Shown here one piece after another: positions 8,924 through 21,982 of a stretch of DNA of 64,000 bases. The stretch covers positions 1-64,000 of the forward strand of contig NZ_JALJDX010000209.1 of NCBI RefSeq assembly GCF_022952855.1, given 5' to 3'. Under the pieces are notes generated by a model. It was not told where the DNA came from. It ran no database searches and saw only the letters and a list, made by a program, of their open reading frames with translations. The stretch is from Pseudomonas sp. RGM2987. GTDB taxonomy: Bacteria > Pseudomonadota > Gammaproteobacteria > Pseudomonadales > Pseudomonadaceae. Positions within the stretch are counted from its first letter, which is position 1. Each line of letters begins with the position of its first letter. The translations under genes and the position numbers were made by a program.

Positions 8924-10021
8924 CTAACGCTTGTGGCCTGTGTCGAGCTTGCGTTCCAGATGCATGGAATAGCGCGACATACCAAAACAGAAAATCCAGA
9001 ACACCAGGGCGGCGAACACATAGCCTTCAGTGGCCATGCCCAGCCATTTCGGGTCGGCGGCAGCTTGTTTCACGCTGTTGAGCAGGTCGAACAGGCCGAT
9101 GATGATCACCAGGCTGGTGTCCTTGAACAACGCAATGAACGTGTTGACGATCCCCGGGATCACCAGCTTCAGGGCTTGCGGCAGAATCACCAGGCCCATG
9201 CTGCGCCAGTAGCCCAGGCCCATCGCCGCAGCCGCTTCGTACTGGCCCTTGGGAATGGCTTGCAGGCCGCCGCGCACCACTTCGGCCACGTAGGCCGACT
9301 GGAACAGGATCACCCCGATCAGCGCCCGCAGCAGCTTGTCGAAGTTCATGCCTTCGGGCAGGAACAGCGGCAGCATCACCGATGACATGAACAGCACGGT
9401 GATCAACGGCACGCCGCGCCAGAACTCGATGAACGTCACGCAGACCACACGGATCGCCGGCATGTTCGAACGCCGCCCCAGTGCCAGGACAATGCCCAGC
9501 GGCAGTGCACCGGCAATCCCGACGGTGGCGATCACCAGGGTCAGCATCAGGCCGCCCCATTGGCTGGTCGCCACGGCGTCCAGGCCGAACACGCCACCGT
9601 GCAGCAGGCACCAGGCAACGATTGGATACACCACCAGGAAGCTCAGGCCGTAGATCGCCTTGCGCGGAAAGCGCGAGATGAACAGCGGCGCCGCGCCGAT
9701 CACGGCCAGCCACACGGTCAGGTCCACGCGCCAGCGCAGGTCCGCCGGGTAATAGCCGTACATGAACTGCCCGAAACGCTGTTGGATGAACACCCAGCAG
9801 GCGCCTTCCTTGGTGCAGTCGGCGCGGGTAGTGCCGACCCAGTTCGCATCCAGGATCGCCCAATGCAGCAGCGGCGGGATAATCAGGTAGATCAGGTAGA
9901 ACGCGAACAGGGTCAGCAGCGTGTTGATCCAGCTGGAGAACATGTTGGCGCGCATCCATGCAACCACGCCGATGCTACTGCTCGGTGGGGGCATGTCAGG
10001 TTTGAAAGTATGAGTCGTCAT
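8924..10021 (-). CDS. aapM: General amino-acid ABC transporter, permease AapM
   Basis: Inner-membrane permease of the HisMQ class, 365 residues. An N-terminal hydrophobic region with an inserted hydrophilic loop (about 60-105) is followed by the transport core, which has the EAA loop EAAAAMGLGYWRSMGLVILPQALK about 100 residues from the end. The long N-terminal part is typical of Aap/Bzt permeases and distinguishes them from the shorter His/Gln permeases. It pairs with AapQ to form the channel. Confidence 0.9.
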   Translation of the reverse strand: MTTHTFKPDMPPPSSSIGVVAWMRANMFSSWINTLLTLFAFYLIYLIIPPLLHWAILDANWVGTTRADCTKEGACWVFIQQRFGQFMYGYYPADLRWRVDLTVWLAVIGAAPLFISRFPRKAIYGLSFLVVYPIVAWCLLHGGVFGLDAVATSQWGGLMLTLVIATVGIAGALPLGIVLALGRRSNMPAIRVVCVTFIEFWRGVPLITVLFMSSVMLPLFLPEGMNFDKLLRALIGVILFQSAYVAEVVRGGLQAIPKGQYEAAAAMGLGYWRSMGLVILPQALKLVIPGIVNTFIALFKDTSLVIIIGLFDLLNSVKQAAADPKWLGMATEGYVFAALVFWIFCFGMSRYSMHLERKLDTGHKR

Positions 10022-10031
10022 GCGCGTTTCC

Positions 10032-11213
10032 TCACCGCTCGATCAGCGCAATGCGCTTGTTGTACCAGTTCATCAGCAAGGAAATGCTGATACTGATCGC
10101 CAGGTACACGCTCATGGTAATCGCAATCACCTCGATGGCCTGGCCGGTCTGGTTCAACACCGTACCGGCAAACAACGACACCATTTCCGGGTAACCGATA
10201 CCGGCCGCCAGGGAGGAGTTTTTCGCCAGGTTCAGGTATTGGCTGGTCAGCGGTGGAATGATCACACGCAGGGCTTGCGGGATGATCACCTTGCGCAGGG
10301 TCGGACCGTTGCGCAGGCCCAGGGAGCGAGCCGCTTCGGTCTGGCCATGGCTGACCGACTTGATGCCCGAGCGCACGATCTCGGCGATGAACGCTGCGGT
10401 ATACACGGTCAGGGCCAGAGTCAGGGCAAGCAGTTCAGGGATCAGCACCCAGCCGCCAACGAAGTTGAAGCCCTTGAGCTGCGGCATTTCCCAGTGCACC
10501 GGGGCACCGAACAGCAGCGCGCTCAATGCCGGGATCACCAGGAACAGCGCCAGGCCAACCCAGAATTTGTGAAACGGCTCGCCGGTCGCTTCGAAACGCT
10601 TGTTGGCCCAGCGAGCCATCAGCACGATGGCGACGATCGCCAGCACCACGCTGACGACAAACGGCCAGAACCCGTCCGCCACCAGGGCGGCCGGCATGTT
10701 CAAGCCCCGGCTGCTGACAAAGAAGGTATCGCCGAAGTTATGGGCGGCACGCGGTCCCGGCATGCTCAAAAACACCGCGAAATACCAGAACAGGATTTGC
10801 AGCAGCGGCGGGATGTTACGAAATACCTCCACATAGACGGTCGCCAGCTTGGAGATGATCCAGTTCTGCGACAAGCGCGCGACGCCGATGATGAACCCGA
10901 GGATGGTTGCCAGGATCACGCCGATGAAGGTCACCAGCAGCGTGTTGAGCAACCCGATGACAAAGACGCGGGCATAGCTGTCCGCCTCGGTGTAATCGAT
11001 CAGGTGTTGGGCAATGCCGAACCCGGCACTGCGTTCCAGAAAGCCGAAACCGGAAGTGATGCCCCGGTGCTGAAGGTTGGTCTGCGTGTTGTCGAACAGA
11101 TACCAGCCCAACGCGATAACCGCCACGACCGTGACGATCTGAAATACCCACGCACGCACTCGTGGATCGCTGAGGCTGAGCCTCTGCTTAGGTGCGCCGA
11201 TTGAATTTTGCAT
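10032..11213 (-). CDS. aapQ: General amino-acid ABC transporter, permease AapQ
   Basis: Second HisMQ-class permease, 393 residues, with several membrane segments, a periplasmic insert in the N-terminal half (DSYAR to the PPLLQ helix) and the EAA loop TEAARSLGLRNGPTLRKVIIPQALR near residue 325. It is 10 bases upstream of aapM and separated from aapJ by a 65-base gap that holds a strong hairpin. Confidence 0.9.
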   Translation of the reverse strand: MQNSIGAPKQRLSLSDPRVRAWVFQIVTVVAVIALGWYLFDNTQTNLQHRGITSGFGFLERSAGFGIAQHLIDYTEADSYARVFVIGLLNTLLVTFIGVILATILGFIIGVARLSQNWIISKLATVYVEVFRNIPPLLQILFWYFAVFLSMPGPRAAHNFGDTFFVSSRGLNMPAALVADGFWPFVVSVVLAIVAIVLMARWANKRFEATGEPFHKFWVGLALFLVIPALSALLFGAPVHWEMPQLKGFNFVGGWVLIPELLALTLALTVYTAAFIAEIVRSGIKSVSHGQTEAARSLGLRNGPTLRKVIIPQALRVIIPPLTSQYLNLAKNSSLAAGIGYPEMVSLFAGTVLNQTGQAIEVIAITMSVYLAISISISLLMNWYNKRIALIER

Positions 11214-11242
11214 GAAGTGCCCCGCAAGGAATGGAACAGAAC

Positions 11243-11271
11243 ATCACCCGGTGGTTGGCCCACCGGGTGAT
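11243..11271. other. Intercistronic hairpin, aapJ to aapQ
   Basis: Perfect 12-bp stem (ATCACCCGGTGG with its complement) around a 5-base loop, seven bases past the aapJ stop and without a T-run. In binding-protein transporter operons such stems commonly protect the upstream mRNA segment from 3' decay so that the binding protein is made in excess. The role here is inferred. Confidence 0.8.
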
Positions 11272-11278
11272 AGAACCA

Positions 11279-12310
11279 TCAGCGCACTGGTGGTGCGTAT
11301 TGGATGCCGCCAGCGTTCCACAGCGCGTTCAGGCCGCGGTCGATTTCCAGCGGAGTGCTCTTGCCGAGGTTGCGTTCGAACATCTCACCGTAGTTGCCGA
11401 CTTGCTTGACGATCTGGACGACCCAGTCCTTCGGCAGTTTCAGGTCCTTGCCATATTCACCGTCGGCGCCCAGCATACGAGCGACGTCCGGGTTCTTGGT
11501 GGACTTGGCTTCAGCCTCGACGTTCTTCGAGGTCACGCCGGCTTCTTCAGTGTTGAGCAGGGCGTAGCCGGTCCAACGGACGATGGCCAGCCACTCGTCG
11601 TCGCCATTACGCACGACCGGGCCCAGTGGCTCCTTGGAAATGGTTTCCGGCAGAACCACGTAGTCCTTCGGCGAAGCCAGCTTGCTGCGCTGGGCGAACA
11701 GCTGGGACTTGTCGGAGGTCAGCACGTCGCAACGACCGGACTCCAGCGACTTGGCGCTTTCATCGGAAGTATCGAACGTGATCGGGGTGTACTTCAGGCC
11801 GTTGGCGCGGAAGTAGTCGGACACGTTCAGCTCGGTGGTGGTACCGGCCTGGATGCAGATGGTTGCACCGTCCAGTTCCTTGGCGCTCTTCACACCCAGC
11901 TTGTTGTTCGCCAGGAAGCCGATGCCGTCGTAATAGGTGATGAAGCCCGGGAATTTCAGGCCCATGCCCGCGTCACGGGAGCTGGTCATGGTGGAGTTGC
12001 GCGAGAGTACGTCGATTTCGCCCGATTGCAGCGCGGTGAAGCGCTCCTTGGCGTTCAACTGGCTGAATTTGACCTTGGTCGCGTCGCCGAAAACCGCAGC
12101 CGCCACGGCGCGGCAGAAGTCAGCGTCGATGCCGACGATCTTGCCGGTCGAATCAGGCACCGAGAAACCCGGCAGGCCATCACTTACACCACACTGTACG
12201 AAACCTTTCTTCTGCACGGCGTCCAGGGTTGCACCCGCCTGCGCGAACCCGCTCACACCAAGTACAGCTGCTGCGGTCACGACAGCCAGGGTGGATTTCA
12301 GTAACTTCAT
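11279..12310 (-). CDS. aapJ: General amino-acid ABC transporter, substrate-binding protein AapJ
   Basis: Periplasmic binding protein of 343 residues. It has a clear signal peptide (MKLLKSTLAVVTAAAVLGVSGFAQA, cut near 25), then the family-3 solute-binding fold: KKGFVQCGVSDGLPGFS, GIDADFCRAVAAAVFGD, and FTALQSGEIDVLSRNSTMT with the conserved ligand-contact Arg. It leads the aap operon and has a strong ribosome site (CTGGAGG). The length (about 340) is typical of AapJ and longer than the 260-residue His/Gln binding proteins. Confidence 0.92.
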   Translation of the reverse strand: MKLLKSTLAVVTAAAVLGVSGFAQAGATLDAVQKKGFVQCGVSDGLPGFSVPDSTGKIVGIDADFCRAVAAAVFGDATKVKFSQLNAKERFTALQSGEIDVLSRNSTMTSSRDAGMGLKFPGFITYYDGIGFLANNKLGVKSAKELDGATICIQAGTTTELNVSDYFRANGLKYTPITFDTSDESAKSLESGRCDVLTSDKSQLFAQRSKLASPKDYVVLPETISKEPLGPVVRNGDDEWLAIVRWTGYALLNTEEAGVTSKNVEAEAKSTKNPDVARMLGADGEYGKDLKLPKDWVVQIVKQVGNYGEMFERNLGKSTPLEIDRGLNALWNAGGIQYAPPVR

Positions 12311-13439
<1,129 letters not shown>

Positions 13440-13539
13440 AGGGCGTTTCGCCCACGTCCCAGCTGTTGATGAACACACTACGCCGCGCCCGTTTCTTGCA
13501 TTACACTGGCCGGCGTACATTCCTTAACCAATCGATGAG

Positions 13540-15000
13540 ATGACCGTGCTCAAAGCACTCAAGAAGATGTTCGGTAAAAGCGAGGCCGAGCAACTCGCTC
13601 CCGGCGCCCACGCTCCCGCCCCAGGCCCGAACCACACCGAAGCGCCCCATCAATCGCGCCGACCGGCCCCCGTTGCAGAGGCCAGGAAAGAGGCCGCCGC
13701 CGAGCCCGACGCGGCGCCGCAAAAGCCACGCAACGAAGCCTCACGGCCACGCCGCGAACGCGCTCCGAAACCGCCGGTCGTCGCCTGGAAACTGGAGGAC
13801 TTCGTCGTCGAGCCTCAGGAAGGCAAGACCCGCTTCCACGATTTCAAGCTCGCCCCAGAATTGATGCATGCCATCCAGGACCTGGGCTTCCCATACTGCA
13901 CGCCGATCCAGGCGCAGGTGCTGGGCTACACCCTGGCCGGCAAAGACGCGATCGGTCGCGCCCAGACCGGCACCGGCAAGACCGCCGCGTTCCTGATTTC
14001 CATCATTACCCAACTGCTGCAGACCCCGCCGCCCAAGGAACGCTACATGGGTGAGCCACGGGCACTGATCATCGCGCCGACCCGCGAGCTGGTGGTACAG
14101 ATCGCCAAGGATGCCGCCGACCTGACCAAGTACACCGGCCTGAACGTCATGACGTTCGTCGGCGGGATGGACTTCGACAAGCAGCTCAAGCACCTCGAAG
14201 CTCGCCACTGCGACATTCTGGTCGCCACGCCGGGCCGCCTGCTGGACTTCAACCAGCGCGGCGACGTGCACCTGGATATGGTCGAAGTGATGGTCCTGGA
14301 CGAGGCCGACCGCATGCTCGACATGGGTTTCATCCCCCAGGTTCGCCAGATCATTCGCCAGACCCCACCGAAAAGCGAACGCCAGACCCTGCTGTTTTCC
14401 GCCACCTTCACCGAAGACGTTATGAACCTGGCCAAGCAGTGGACCACCGACCCGGCCATCGTCGAGATCGAAGCCGAGAACGTCGCCAGCGAAAACGTCG
14501 AACAGCACATCTACGCGGTGGCCGGCGCGGACAAGTACAAGCTGCTCTACAACCTGGTCAACGACAACGGCTGGGAGCGGGTGATGGTGTTCGCCAACCG
14601 CAAGGACGAAGTGCGGCGTATCGAAGAACGCCTGGTGCGCGACGGCGTCAACGCCGCGCAACTGTCCGGCGACGTGCCACAGCACAAGCGCATCAAGACG
14701 TTGGAAGGCTTTCGCGAGGGCAAGATCCGCGTACTGGTGGCCACCGATGTTGCCGGTCGCGGCATTCATATCGATGGCATCAGCCACGTGATCAACTTCA
14801 CCCTGCCGGAAGTCCCGGACGACTATGTGCACCGCATCGGCCGTACCGGTCGCGCCGGTGCCGAGGGCGTGTCCATCAGCTTCGCCGGCGAGGATGACTC
14901 CTATCAGTTGCCGTCCATCGAGGCGCTGCTGGGGCGCAAGATCAGTTGCGAAACGCCACCGACCCATCTTTTACGGCCGGTCGAGCGCAAACGCTCCTGA
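13540..15000 (+). CDS. rhlB: DEAD-box ATP-dependent RNA helicase RhlB
   Basis: RNA helicase of 486 residues. A 75-residue Pro/Ala/charged leader precedes the helicase core. The Q motif region is followed by motif I AQTGTGKT, Ia PTREL, II DEAD, III SAT, and the C-terminal RIGRTGR. RhlB unwinds structured RNA and in gamma-proteobacteria supports the RNA degradosome. In P. aeruginosa the same gene lies next to dauBAR, as here. An independent terminator follows. Confidence 0.92.
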   Translation: MTVLKALKKMFGKSEAEQLAPGAHAPAPGPNHTEAPHQSRRPAPVAEARKEAAAEPDAAPQKPRNEASRPRRERAPKPPVVAWKLEDFVVEPQEGKTRFHDFKLAPELMHAIQDLGFPYCTPIQAQVLGYTLAGKDAIGRAQTGTGKTAAFLISIITQLLQTPPPKERYMGEPRALIIAPTRELVVQIAKDAADLTKYTGLNVMTFVGGMDFDKQLKHLEARHCDILVATPGRLLDFNQRGDVHLDMVEVMVLDEADRMLDMGFIPQVRQIIRQTPPKSERQTLLFSATFTEDVMNLAKQWTTDPAIVEIEAENVASENVEQHIYAVAGADKYKLLYNLVNDNGWERVMVFANRKDEVRRIEERLVRDGVNAAQLSGDVPQHKRIKTLEGFREGKIRVLVATDVAGRGIHIDGISHVINFTLPEVPDDYVHRIGRTGRAGAEGVSISFAGEDDSYQLPSIEALLGRKISCETPPTHLLRPVERKRS

Positions 15001-15018
15001 CGTTCGTCGCAAAACAGC

Positions 15019-15049
15019 AAGCGCAGTCCGAGTGGCTGCGCTTTTTTTT
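15019..15049 (+). terminator. Rho-independent terminator after rhlB
   Basis: AAGCGCAG pairs with CTGCGCTT around a 9-base loop, and the distal arm runs into a series of eight T. It begins 19 bases past the rhlB stop codon. Confidence 0.9.
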
Positions 15050-15068
15050 GCCCGGGATATTGCTCGAA

Positions 15069-15102
15069 TAAACTAAAAGTCCATAATAGACAAATTAGTT
15101 TA
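15069..15102. promoter_or_regulatory. Candidate DauR operator before dauB
   Basis: The outer arms TAAACTAA and TTAGTTTA (perfect, 8 bases) enclose an inner dyad GTCCATAATAGAC. The inner half AAAGTCCA recurs in the promoter of the binding-protein gene at 18965-18982. Placement 24 bases before the dauB start fits a repressor site; DauR is the local candidate regulator. Confidence 0.6.
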
Positions 15103-15125
15103 ATAGCACCACCCCGGAGTCCACG

Positions 15126-17262
<2,137 letters not shown>

Positions 17263-17363
17263 CGCACCGGGTAAACGCTACGCAGGTGACGCATCGCCAC
17301 GATTGCGGCACACTCCCCCGCGCCCCTGTTCCACGGGGCGCTGACGCTGCCTGGAGCCCTGTC

Positions 17364-17990
17364 ATGAACGCCCCGCAACCCGACCCGGCGCTGGAAAACT
17401 TCCGCACCATCGCCGACGCCATCGCCACGTTGTTTTACCCTCATGCCGAAGTGGTACTGCACGACCTGCGCACGCAGAAAGTCGACTACATCGCCAATAA
17501 CCTGTCCAAGCGCGAGATCGGCGACGACTCGTCCCTGGAAGACATGCTCAGCGAAGACGTCAGCGAACGTAACATCGGGCCCTATGAAAAACTCAATTGG
17601 GACGGGCAGAAGATCCGCAGCCTCAGCAGCGTCCTGCGCGATGCCGAGGCTCGCCCGCTGGCGGTGTTGTGCATCAACCTGAACATTTCTCTATTCGAGA
17701 ACGCCAAGGCCGCCCTCGACCTGTTCCTGTCACCCGGCAAGTTGATTCCCCAACCGGATTCACTGTTCCGCGATGACTGGCAGGAACGGATCAACACCTT
17801 CCTGCACGCCTGGATGCGCGAACGTCAGCTGAGCCTGAATCTGTTGACCCGCGATCACAAACGCGAGCTGGTGCTGGCGCTACACGCCGAAGGCGCGTTC
17901 AAGGGCAAGAGCGCCTCCAACTATGTGGCGAATGTGCTGAACATGGGGCGGGCGACGGTTTACAAGCATTTGAAGGAGTTGAAGGGCTAA
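17364..17990 (+). CDS. dauR: Transcriptional regulator DauR
   Basis: Regulator of 208 residues with an N-terminal YheO-like PAS domain (about 10-125, HAEVVLHDL near 26) and a C-terminal helix-turn-helix of the HTH_22 type (RGT-less form KSASNYVANVLNMGRATVYKHL). In P. aeruginosa DauR represses dauBAR and responds to arginine-derived ligand. The ATG at 17364 has CTGGAG upstream; the longer frame overlaps dauA and is a shadow. Confidence 0.9.
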   Translation: MNAPQPDPALENFRTIADAIATLFYPHAEVVLHDLRTQKVDYIANNLSKREIGDDSSLEDMLSEDVSERNIGPYEKLNWDGQKIRSLSSVLRDAEARPLAVLCINLNISLFENAKAALDLFLSPGKLIPQPDSLFRDDWQERINTFLHAWMRERQLSLNLLTRDHKRELVLALHAEGAFKGKSASNYVANVLNMGRATVYKHLKELKG

Positions 17991-18011
17991 GATTTGCATT
18001 GCCTGGCCTGA

Positions 18012-18109
18012 CGCTTTCGCGAGCAAGCCCGCTCCCACACTGGATCTTAATTGGACACAAAAAATGTGTTCGACGCAGATCCCCTGTGGGAGCGGGCTTG
18101 CTCGCGAAG
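18012..18109. repeat. REP pair, type B
   Basis: Two inverted type B cores with a 45-base AT-rich spacer, between the convergent dauR and binding-protein genes. Confidence 0.9.
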
Positions 18110-18117
18110 ACTATGTT

Positions 18118-18894
18118 TCAGTCGCCATAGATATCCGACTTGAAATACTTGGCCTGGATCCGCTGATACTCCCCACTGGCCCGAATCCCGTCGATGGCCT
18201 TGTTCAGATCCGTCACCAACTGGGTATTGCCCTTGCGCACCGCAATCCCCGCGCCTTCACCGACGTACTTCGGGTCCTTGAGTTCCGGGCCGACAAAAGC
18301 GTAGCCCTTGCCCCGGGGCATCGACAGGAAGTCTTCCAACGGAATGGTGTCCGCGAATATCGCGTCCAGGCGACCGGACGCCAGGTCCATGTAGATTTCT
18401 TCGTTGTTGCTGTAGCGCTTGACGATCACGCCCTTGGGCTCGAGGACTTCAGTGGCGTAGCGATCAGTCGTGGTGGCCCGTTGCACACCCACGGTCTTGC
18501 CCTTGAGGCTGGCGTACTGGTCATCGACCATCGCGCCTTCCTTCATTACCAGGCGCGACGACGTGAAGTAATACTTGTGGGTGAAGTCCACCGATTTCTT
18601 GCGCTCTTCGGTGATGGTCATGGAGGACAACGCCAGGTCGATCTTCTTCACCTTCAACGCTGGAATCAGCCCATCGAACTCACCTTCGACCCATTTACAC
18701 TCGGCCTTCATCTGCGCGCACAAGGCGTTGCCGATGTCGTAGTCGAAACCGACGATATTTCCTTCCGAATTCTTGGACGCGAACGGCGGATACGCCGCCT
18801 CGATGCCGATGCGCAGAGTCTTGTCGGCGGCGAACAGATAGCTGGAGGCCAACAGGCTCAAGGCCAGGCCGGTGATGAGGGGAAGTTTGTTCAT
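18118..18894 (-). CDS. Amino-acid ABC transporter substrate-binding protein
   Basis: Periplasmic lysine/arginine/ornithine-type binding protein, 258 residues. Signal peptide [22 protein letters not shown] (cut near 22), then [15 protein letters not shown] and the family signature [14 protein letters not shown], then the ligand loop [19 protein letters not shown]. It matches the position of PA3865 next to dauR in P. aeruginosa, so arginine or a related basic amino acid is the likely ligand. No permease or ATPase lies next to it, so it must work with a transporter encoded elsewhere. The start at 18894 gives the proper signal peptide. Confidence 0.88.
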   Translation of the reverse strand: MNKLPLITGLALSLLASSYLFAADKTLRIGIEAAYPPFASKNSEGNIVGFDYDIGNALCAQMKAECKWVEGEFDGLIPALKVKKIDLALSSMTITEERKKSVDFTHKYYFTSSRLVMKEGAMVDDQYASLKGKTVGVQRATTTDRYATEVLEPKGVIVKRYSNNEEIYMDLASGRLDAIFADTIPLEDFLSMPRGKGYAFVGPELKDPKYVGEGAGIAVRKGNTQLVTDLNKAIDGIRASGEYQRIQAKYFKSDIYGD

Positions 18895-18964
18895 GACGTT
18901 CTCTCGCGGGGTTGTTGTTGGTTTGGCAGAGAAAAAAGCGTGCAAGGATATTTTGTACTTATAA

Positions 18965-18982
18965 ATCCATACTGGACTTTAA
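18965..18982. promoter_or_regulatory. Dyad shared with the dauB promoter
   Basis: On the minus strand this reads TTAAAGTCCAGTATGGAT, with the dyad TCCA-GTA-TGGA. Twelve of 16 bases starting at AAAGTCCA match the inner dyad before dauB (15076-15091). It lies 71 bases before the binding-protein start. A shared regulator, probably DauR, is inferred. Confidence 0.55.
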
Positions 18983-19037
18983 TGTACATGTCGTCAATGA
19001 GTCAGGCAGGGGAATTGGATGGGAGGAGGATGGCCTA

Positions 19038-19120
19038 TTCGCGAGCAAGCCCGCTCCCACAGGGGAACTGTGTACTGGGTAAAACCCAAATCACTTGTAG
19101 GAGCGGGCTTGCTCGCGAAT
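19038..19120. repeat. REP pair, type B
   Basis: Two inverted type B cores 27 bases apart, between the binding-protein promoter and the 3' end of moaE. Confidence 0.9.
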
Positions 19121-19162
19121 GCTGCCTGGCAGACGCCAGATAGTTACCAGCCAGACTACCGA

Positions 19163-19615
19163 TTACTGCTTCCAGCGATCCGCCGCCGCATGATCACTAT
19201 CCCGCCCTTCCACCCAGCGCGGCCCATCGGCGGTGTTTTCCTTTTTCCAGAACGGTGCGCGGGTCTTGAGGTAGTCCATGACAAAGGCGCAGGCGTCGAA
19301 CGCCGCCTGGCGATGGGCGCTGGCTGCAGCGACGAAGACGATCGGCTCGCCCGGTTCCAGGGCGCCGATGCGGTGCAGCACTTCCAGCTTGAGCAGCGGC
19401 CAGCGCTGCCCGGCCTCGGTGGCGATCTTGGCCAAGGCCTTTTCGGTCATGCCCGGGTAGTGCTCCAGGAACATCCCGGACACATCGAGGCCGTCGTTGA
19501 AGTCCCGCACGTAGCCGACAAAGCTCACCACCGCCCCCACCCCGACGTTGGCCGCATGCATCGCGTTGACTTCAGCGCCCGGGTCGAACGGCTCGGCCTG
19601 TACACGAATCGCCAT
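19163..19615 (-). CDS. moaE: Molybdopterin synthase catalytic subunit MoaE
   Basis: Large subunit of molybdopterin synthase, 150 residues, which converts precursor Z (cPMP) to molybdopterin with sulfur from the MoaD thiocarboxylate. The signatures LEHYPGMTEKAL, HRIGALEPGEPIVFVAAASAHR and APFWKKE (active-site lysines) are complete. Last gene of moaC-moaD-moaE; 3 bases separate it from moaD. Confidence 0.95.
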   Translation of the reverse strand: MAIRVQAEPFDPGAEVNAMHAANVGVGAVVSFVGYVRDFNDGLDVSGMFLEHYPGMTEKALAKIATEAGQRWPLLKLEVLHRIGALEPGEPIVFVAAASAHRQAAFDACAFVMDYLKTRAPFWKKENTADGPRWVEGRDSDHAAADRWKQ

Positions 19616-19618
19616 GGC

Positions 19619-19861
19619 TCAGCCTCCGGTCACGGTGGGGAAAAACGCGACTTCGTCACCGTCGGCCAGGGGCTCATCGAGCTGGCACAGGTCTTCGTTG
19701 CGGGCGCACATCAGGTTTTGCTCCCTGAGTACCTCGGCCCCCTCACGCTGGGCAAGCAGCGCACGCACGTCATCAACCGTGGCGAAGTCGCCTTCCACCG
19801 CAACCGAGTCCACGCCCAGCGCCTCACGGTAACGGGCAAAGAATTTCACGGTGATTTTCAT
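19619..19861 (-). CDS. moaD: Molybdopterin synthase sulfur-carrier subunit MoaD
   Basis: Ubiquitin-fold sulfur carrier of 80 residues, ending in the obligatory double Gly (TVTGG) that is thiocarboxylated. It begins [16 protein letters not shown]. The start at 19861 overlaps the end of moaC by 4 bases; the longer frame upstream is the shadow of moaC. Confidence 0.95.
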   Translation of the reverse strand: MKITVKFFARYREALGVDSVAVEGDFATVDDVRALLAQREGAEVLREQNLMCARNEDLCQLDEPLADGDEVAFFPTVTGG

Positions 19862-20331
19862 TGTGCATCCGCCTGGAAGTGGCCGCTCTTGCCGCCAAGT
19901 TTCTCCAGCACCCGCACGCCCTCGATGGTCATGCCCCGGTCGACGGCCTTGCACATGTCGTAGATCGTCAACGCGGCGACGCTGGCGGCGGTCAGGGCTT
20001 CCATCTCCACCCCGGTCTGTCCCGACAGTTTGCAACGGGCAACGATGCGCACCAGGTCGTCCCCTGCGGCGTCGAGCTCGACCTTGACGTTGGTGAGCAT
20101 CAGCGGGTGACAGAGCGGAATCAGGTCGCTGGTCTTCTTCGCAGCCTGGATACCGGCGATGCGCGCCACGGCGAACACATCGCCTTTGGGATGACCGCCG
20201 CTGACGATCATCTGCAGGGTGGCGGGCAACATGCGCACAAAGGCTTCGGCCGTGGCTTCACGGAACGTCACGGCCTTGTCGGTCACGTCGACCATATTGG
20301 CGCGACCTTGGGAATCGAGATGAGTCAGCAC
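19858..20331 (-). CDS. moaC: Cyclic pyranopterin monophosphate synthase MoaC
   Basis: Second enzyme of molybdenum cofactor synthesis, 157 residues, converting the MoaA product to cPMP. The motifs [37 protein letters not shown] and [20 protein letters not shown] are all intact. First gene of this moaCDE operon; moaA and moaB are not in the window. Confidence 0.96.
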   Translation of the reverse strand: MLTHLDSQGRANMVDVTDKAVTFREATAEAFVRMLPATLQMIVSGGHPKGDVFAVARIAGIQAAKKTSDLIPLCHPLMLTNVKVELDAAGDDLVRIVARCKLSGQTGVEMEALTAASVAALTIYDMCKAVDRGMTIEGVRVLEKLGGKSGHFQADAQ

Positions 20332-20442
20332 AGGGTTACTCCTGATGAGGAGTGTCGATTGTAAACCTGTGGGTCAGAAACCGGCACGCCTGATTGTCGC
20401 ACCTGAGGTGCGCTGTAATTTCCCAGACACCGCATATCCCCT

Positions 20443-20533
20443 TGTGGGAGCGGGCTTGCTCGCGAATGCAGTGGGTCAGTTGATCAACAGGCGTCTGACA
20501 CACCGCTTTCGCGAGAAAGCCCGCTCCCACAGG
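20443..20533. repeat. REP pair, type B
   Basis: Two inverted type B cores between the moaC promoter and the phoH-like terminator. The second copy reads GCGAGAAAGCCC where others have GCGAGCAAGCCC, so it carries a single-base change in the core. Confidence 0.9.
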
Positions 20534-20551
20534 GTTATGTGCAAGGCGAAA

Positions 20552-20580
20552 AAACCGGGCGGCCATAGGCCGTCCGGTCT
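20552..20580 (-). terminator. Rho-independent terminator after the PhoH-like gene
   Basis: Read on the minus strand, ACCGGACGGCC pairs with GGCCGCCCGGT around a short loop with one mismatch, followed by a T-run. It begins 8 bases past the stop codon at 20588. Confidence 0.85.
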
Positions 20581-20587
20581 GGTTGGG

Positions 20588-21982
20588 TTACAGGTGCGAT
20601 TCGGCGTATTCGGCCAGGATCGAGCGCGGTACGCCTTGCAGGGTGATGTGGACCCCGTTGGGGAAGTCCTTGAAGCGTTCGGTCAGGTAGGTCAGCCCGG
20701 AACTGGTCGCGGACAGGTAAGGGGTGTCGATCTGCGCCAGGTTACCCAGGCACACCACTTTGGAACCGGCACCGGCACGGGTGATGATGGTTTTCATCTG
20801 GTGCGGGGTGAGGTTCTGGCATTCGTCGATCAGGATCAGGCTCTGCTGGAAGCTGCGGCCGCGGATGTAGTTGAGGGATTTGAACTGCAACGGCACTTTG
20901 CTGAGGATGTAGTCGACGCTGCCATGGGTGCTTTCGTCATCCATGTGCAAGGCTTCGAGGTTGTCGGTGATGGCCCCCAGCCAAGGCTCCATTTTTTCCG
21001 CCTCGGTGCCGGGCAGAAAGCCGATCTCCTGGTCCAGGCCCTGCACGCTGCGGGTGGCGATGATGCGCCGGTAGCGCTTGCTGACCATGGTCTGCTCGAT
21101 GGCGGCGGCCAGAGCCAGGATGGTCTTGCCGGAACCTGCGGCACCGGACAGGTTGACCAGGTGGATGTCCGGATCGAGCAAGGCAAACAGCGCCAGGCTC
21201 TGGTAGATGTCACGAGGCTTGAGGCCCCAGGCTTCCTGATGCAGCAGGGGTTCCTGGTGCAGGTCAAGAATCAGCAGTTTGTCGACCTGGATTTCCTTGA
21301 TCCAGCCGACGAATCCTTGTTCGTCGATGATGAATTCGTTGATGTGCACCGCCGGCAGGTTGTCGATCAGTTGCACCTGGTGCCAGGTGCGGCCGTGGTC
21401 CTGGCGGGTTTCGACCTTGCTCACGCGGTCCCAGAAGGAGCCGGTCATGGTGTGGTAGCCGTTGGGCAACAGCGAGACATCGTCAACCAACTGGTCGGTG
21501 CTGTAGTCCTCTGCCGCGATCCCGCAGGCGCGGGCCTTGAGGCGCATGTTGATGTCTTTGGTCACCAGCACCACGGCTTGATCCTTGTTGCGCGCGTGCA
21601 GGTCGATCAACTGGTTGATGATGATGTTGTCGTTCAGGTGTTCAGGCAGCACCAGGTTGGGCTCGGTGCGTTTGCTCATCAGGATCGACAGCAAGCCCTT
21701 GGGGCCACCTTTGCCACGCTGGATCGGCACGCCCAGCTCGACGTCTTCCGGGGAGGCATCGCCCAGGGTCTTGTCGATCAGGCGGATTGCCTGACGGCAT
21801 TCGGCCGCAACGCTGTGGTGCCCGCTCTTGAGTTTGTCCAGTTCCTCAAGCACGGTCATCGGGATGGCGACGTGGTGTTCTTCGAAGTTCAGGAGCGCGT
21901 TTGGATCGTGGATCAATACGTTGGTATCGAGTACATAGAGGATTGGCTGGTTGGAGGAAGGGCTACGTCCGTGGTCATCCAT
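20588..21982 (-). CDS. PIN-domain / PhoH-family ATPase (PhoH2/YlaK type)
   Basis: Two-domain protein of 464 residues. Residues 12-150 form a PIN-like nuclease domain (YVLDTNVLIHDP with the first metal Asp at 19, then later acidic residues in VTKDINMRLKA). Residues 245-460 form a PhoH ATPase: Walker A GAAGSGKT at 280-287 and Walker B ILIDECQN near 390. This PIN-PhoH fusion is called PhoH2 in mycobacteria, where it has RNA helicase and RNase activity. Activity here is inferred. It stands alone with its own terminator. Confidence 0.9.
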   Translation of the reverse strand: MDDHGRSPSSNQPILYVLDTNVLIHDPNALLNFEEHHVAIPMTVLEELDKLKSGHHSVAAECRQAIRLIDKTLGDASPEDVELGVPIQRGKGGPKGLLSILMSKRTEPNLVLPEHLNDNIIINQLIDLHARNKDQAVVLVTKDINMRLKARACGIAAEDYSTDQLVDDVSLLPNGYHTMTGSFWDRVSKVETRQDHGRTWHQVQLIDNLPAVHINEFIIDEQGFVGWIKEIQVDKLLILDLHQEPLLHQEAWGLKPRDIYQSLALFALLDPDIHLVNLSGAAGSGKTILALAAAIEQTMVSKRYRRIIATRSVQGLDQEIGFLPGTEAEKMEPWLGAITDNLEALHMDDESTHGSVDYILSKVPLQFKSLNYIRGRSFQQSLILIDECQNLTPHQMKTIITRAGAGSKVVCLGNLAQIDTPYLSATSSGLTYLTERFKDFPNGVHITLQGVPRSILAEYAESHL

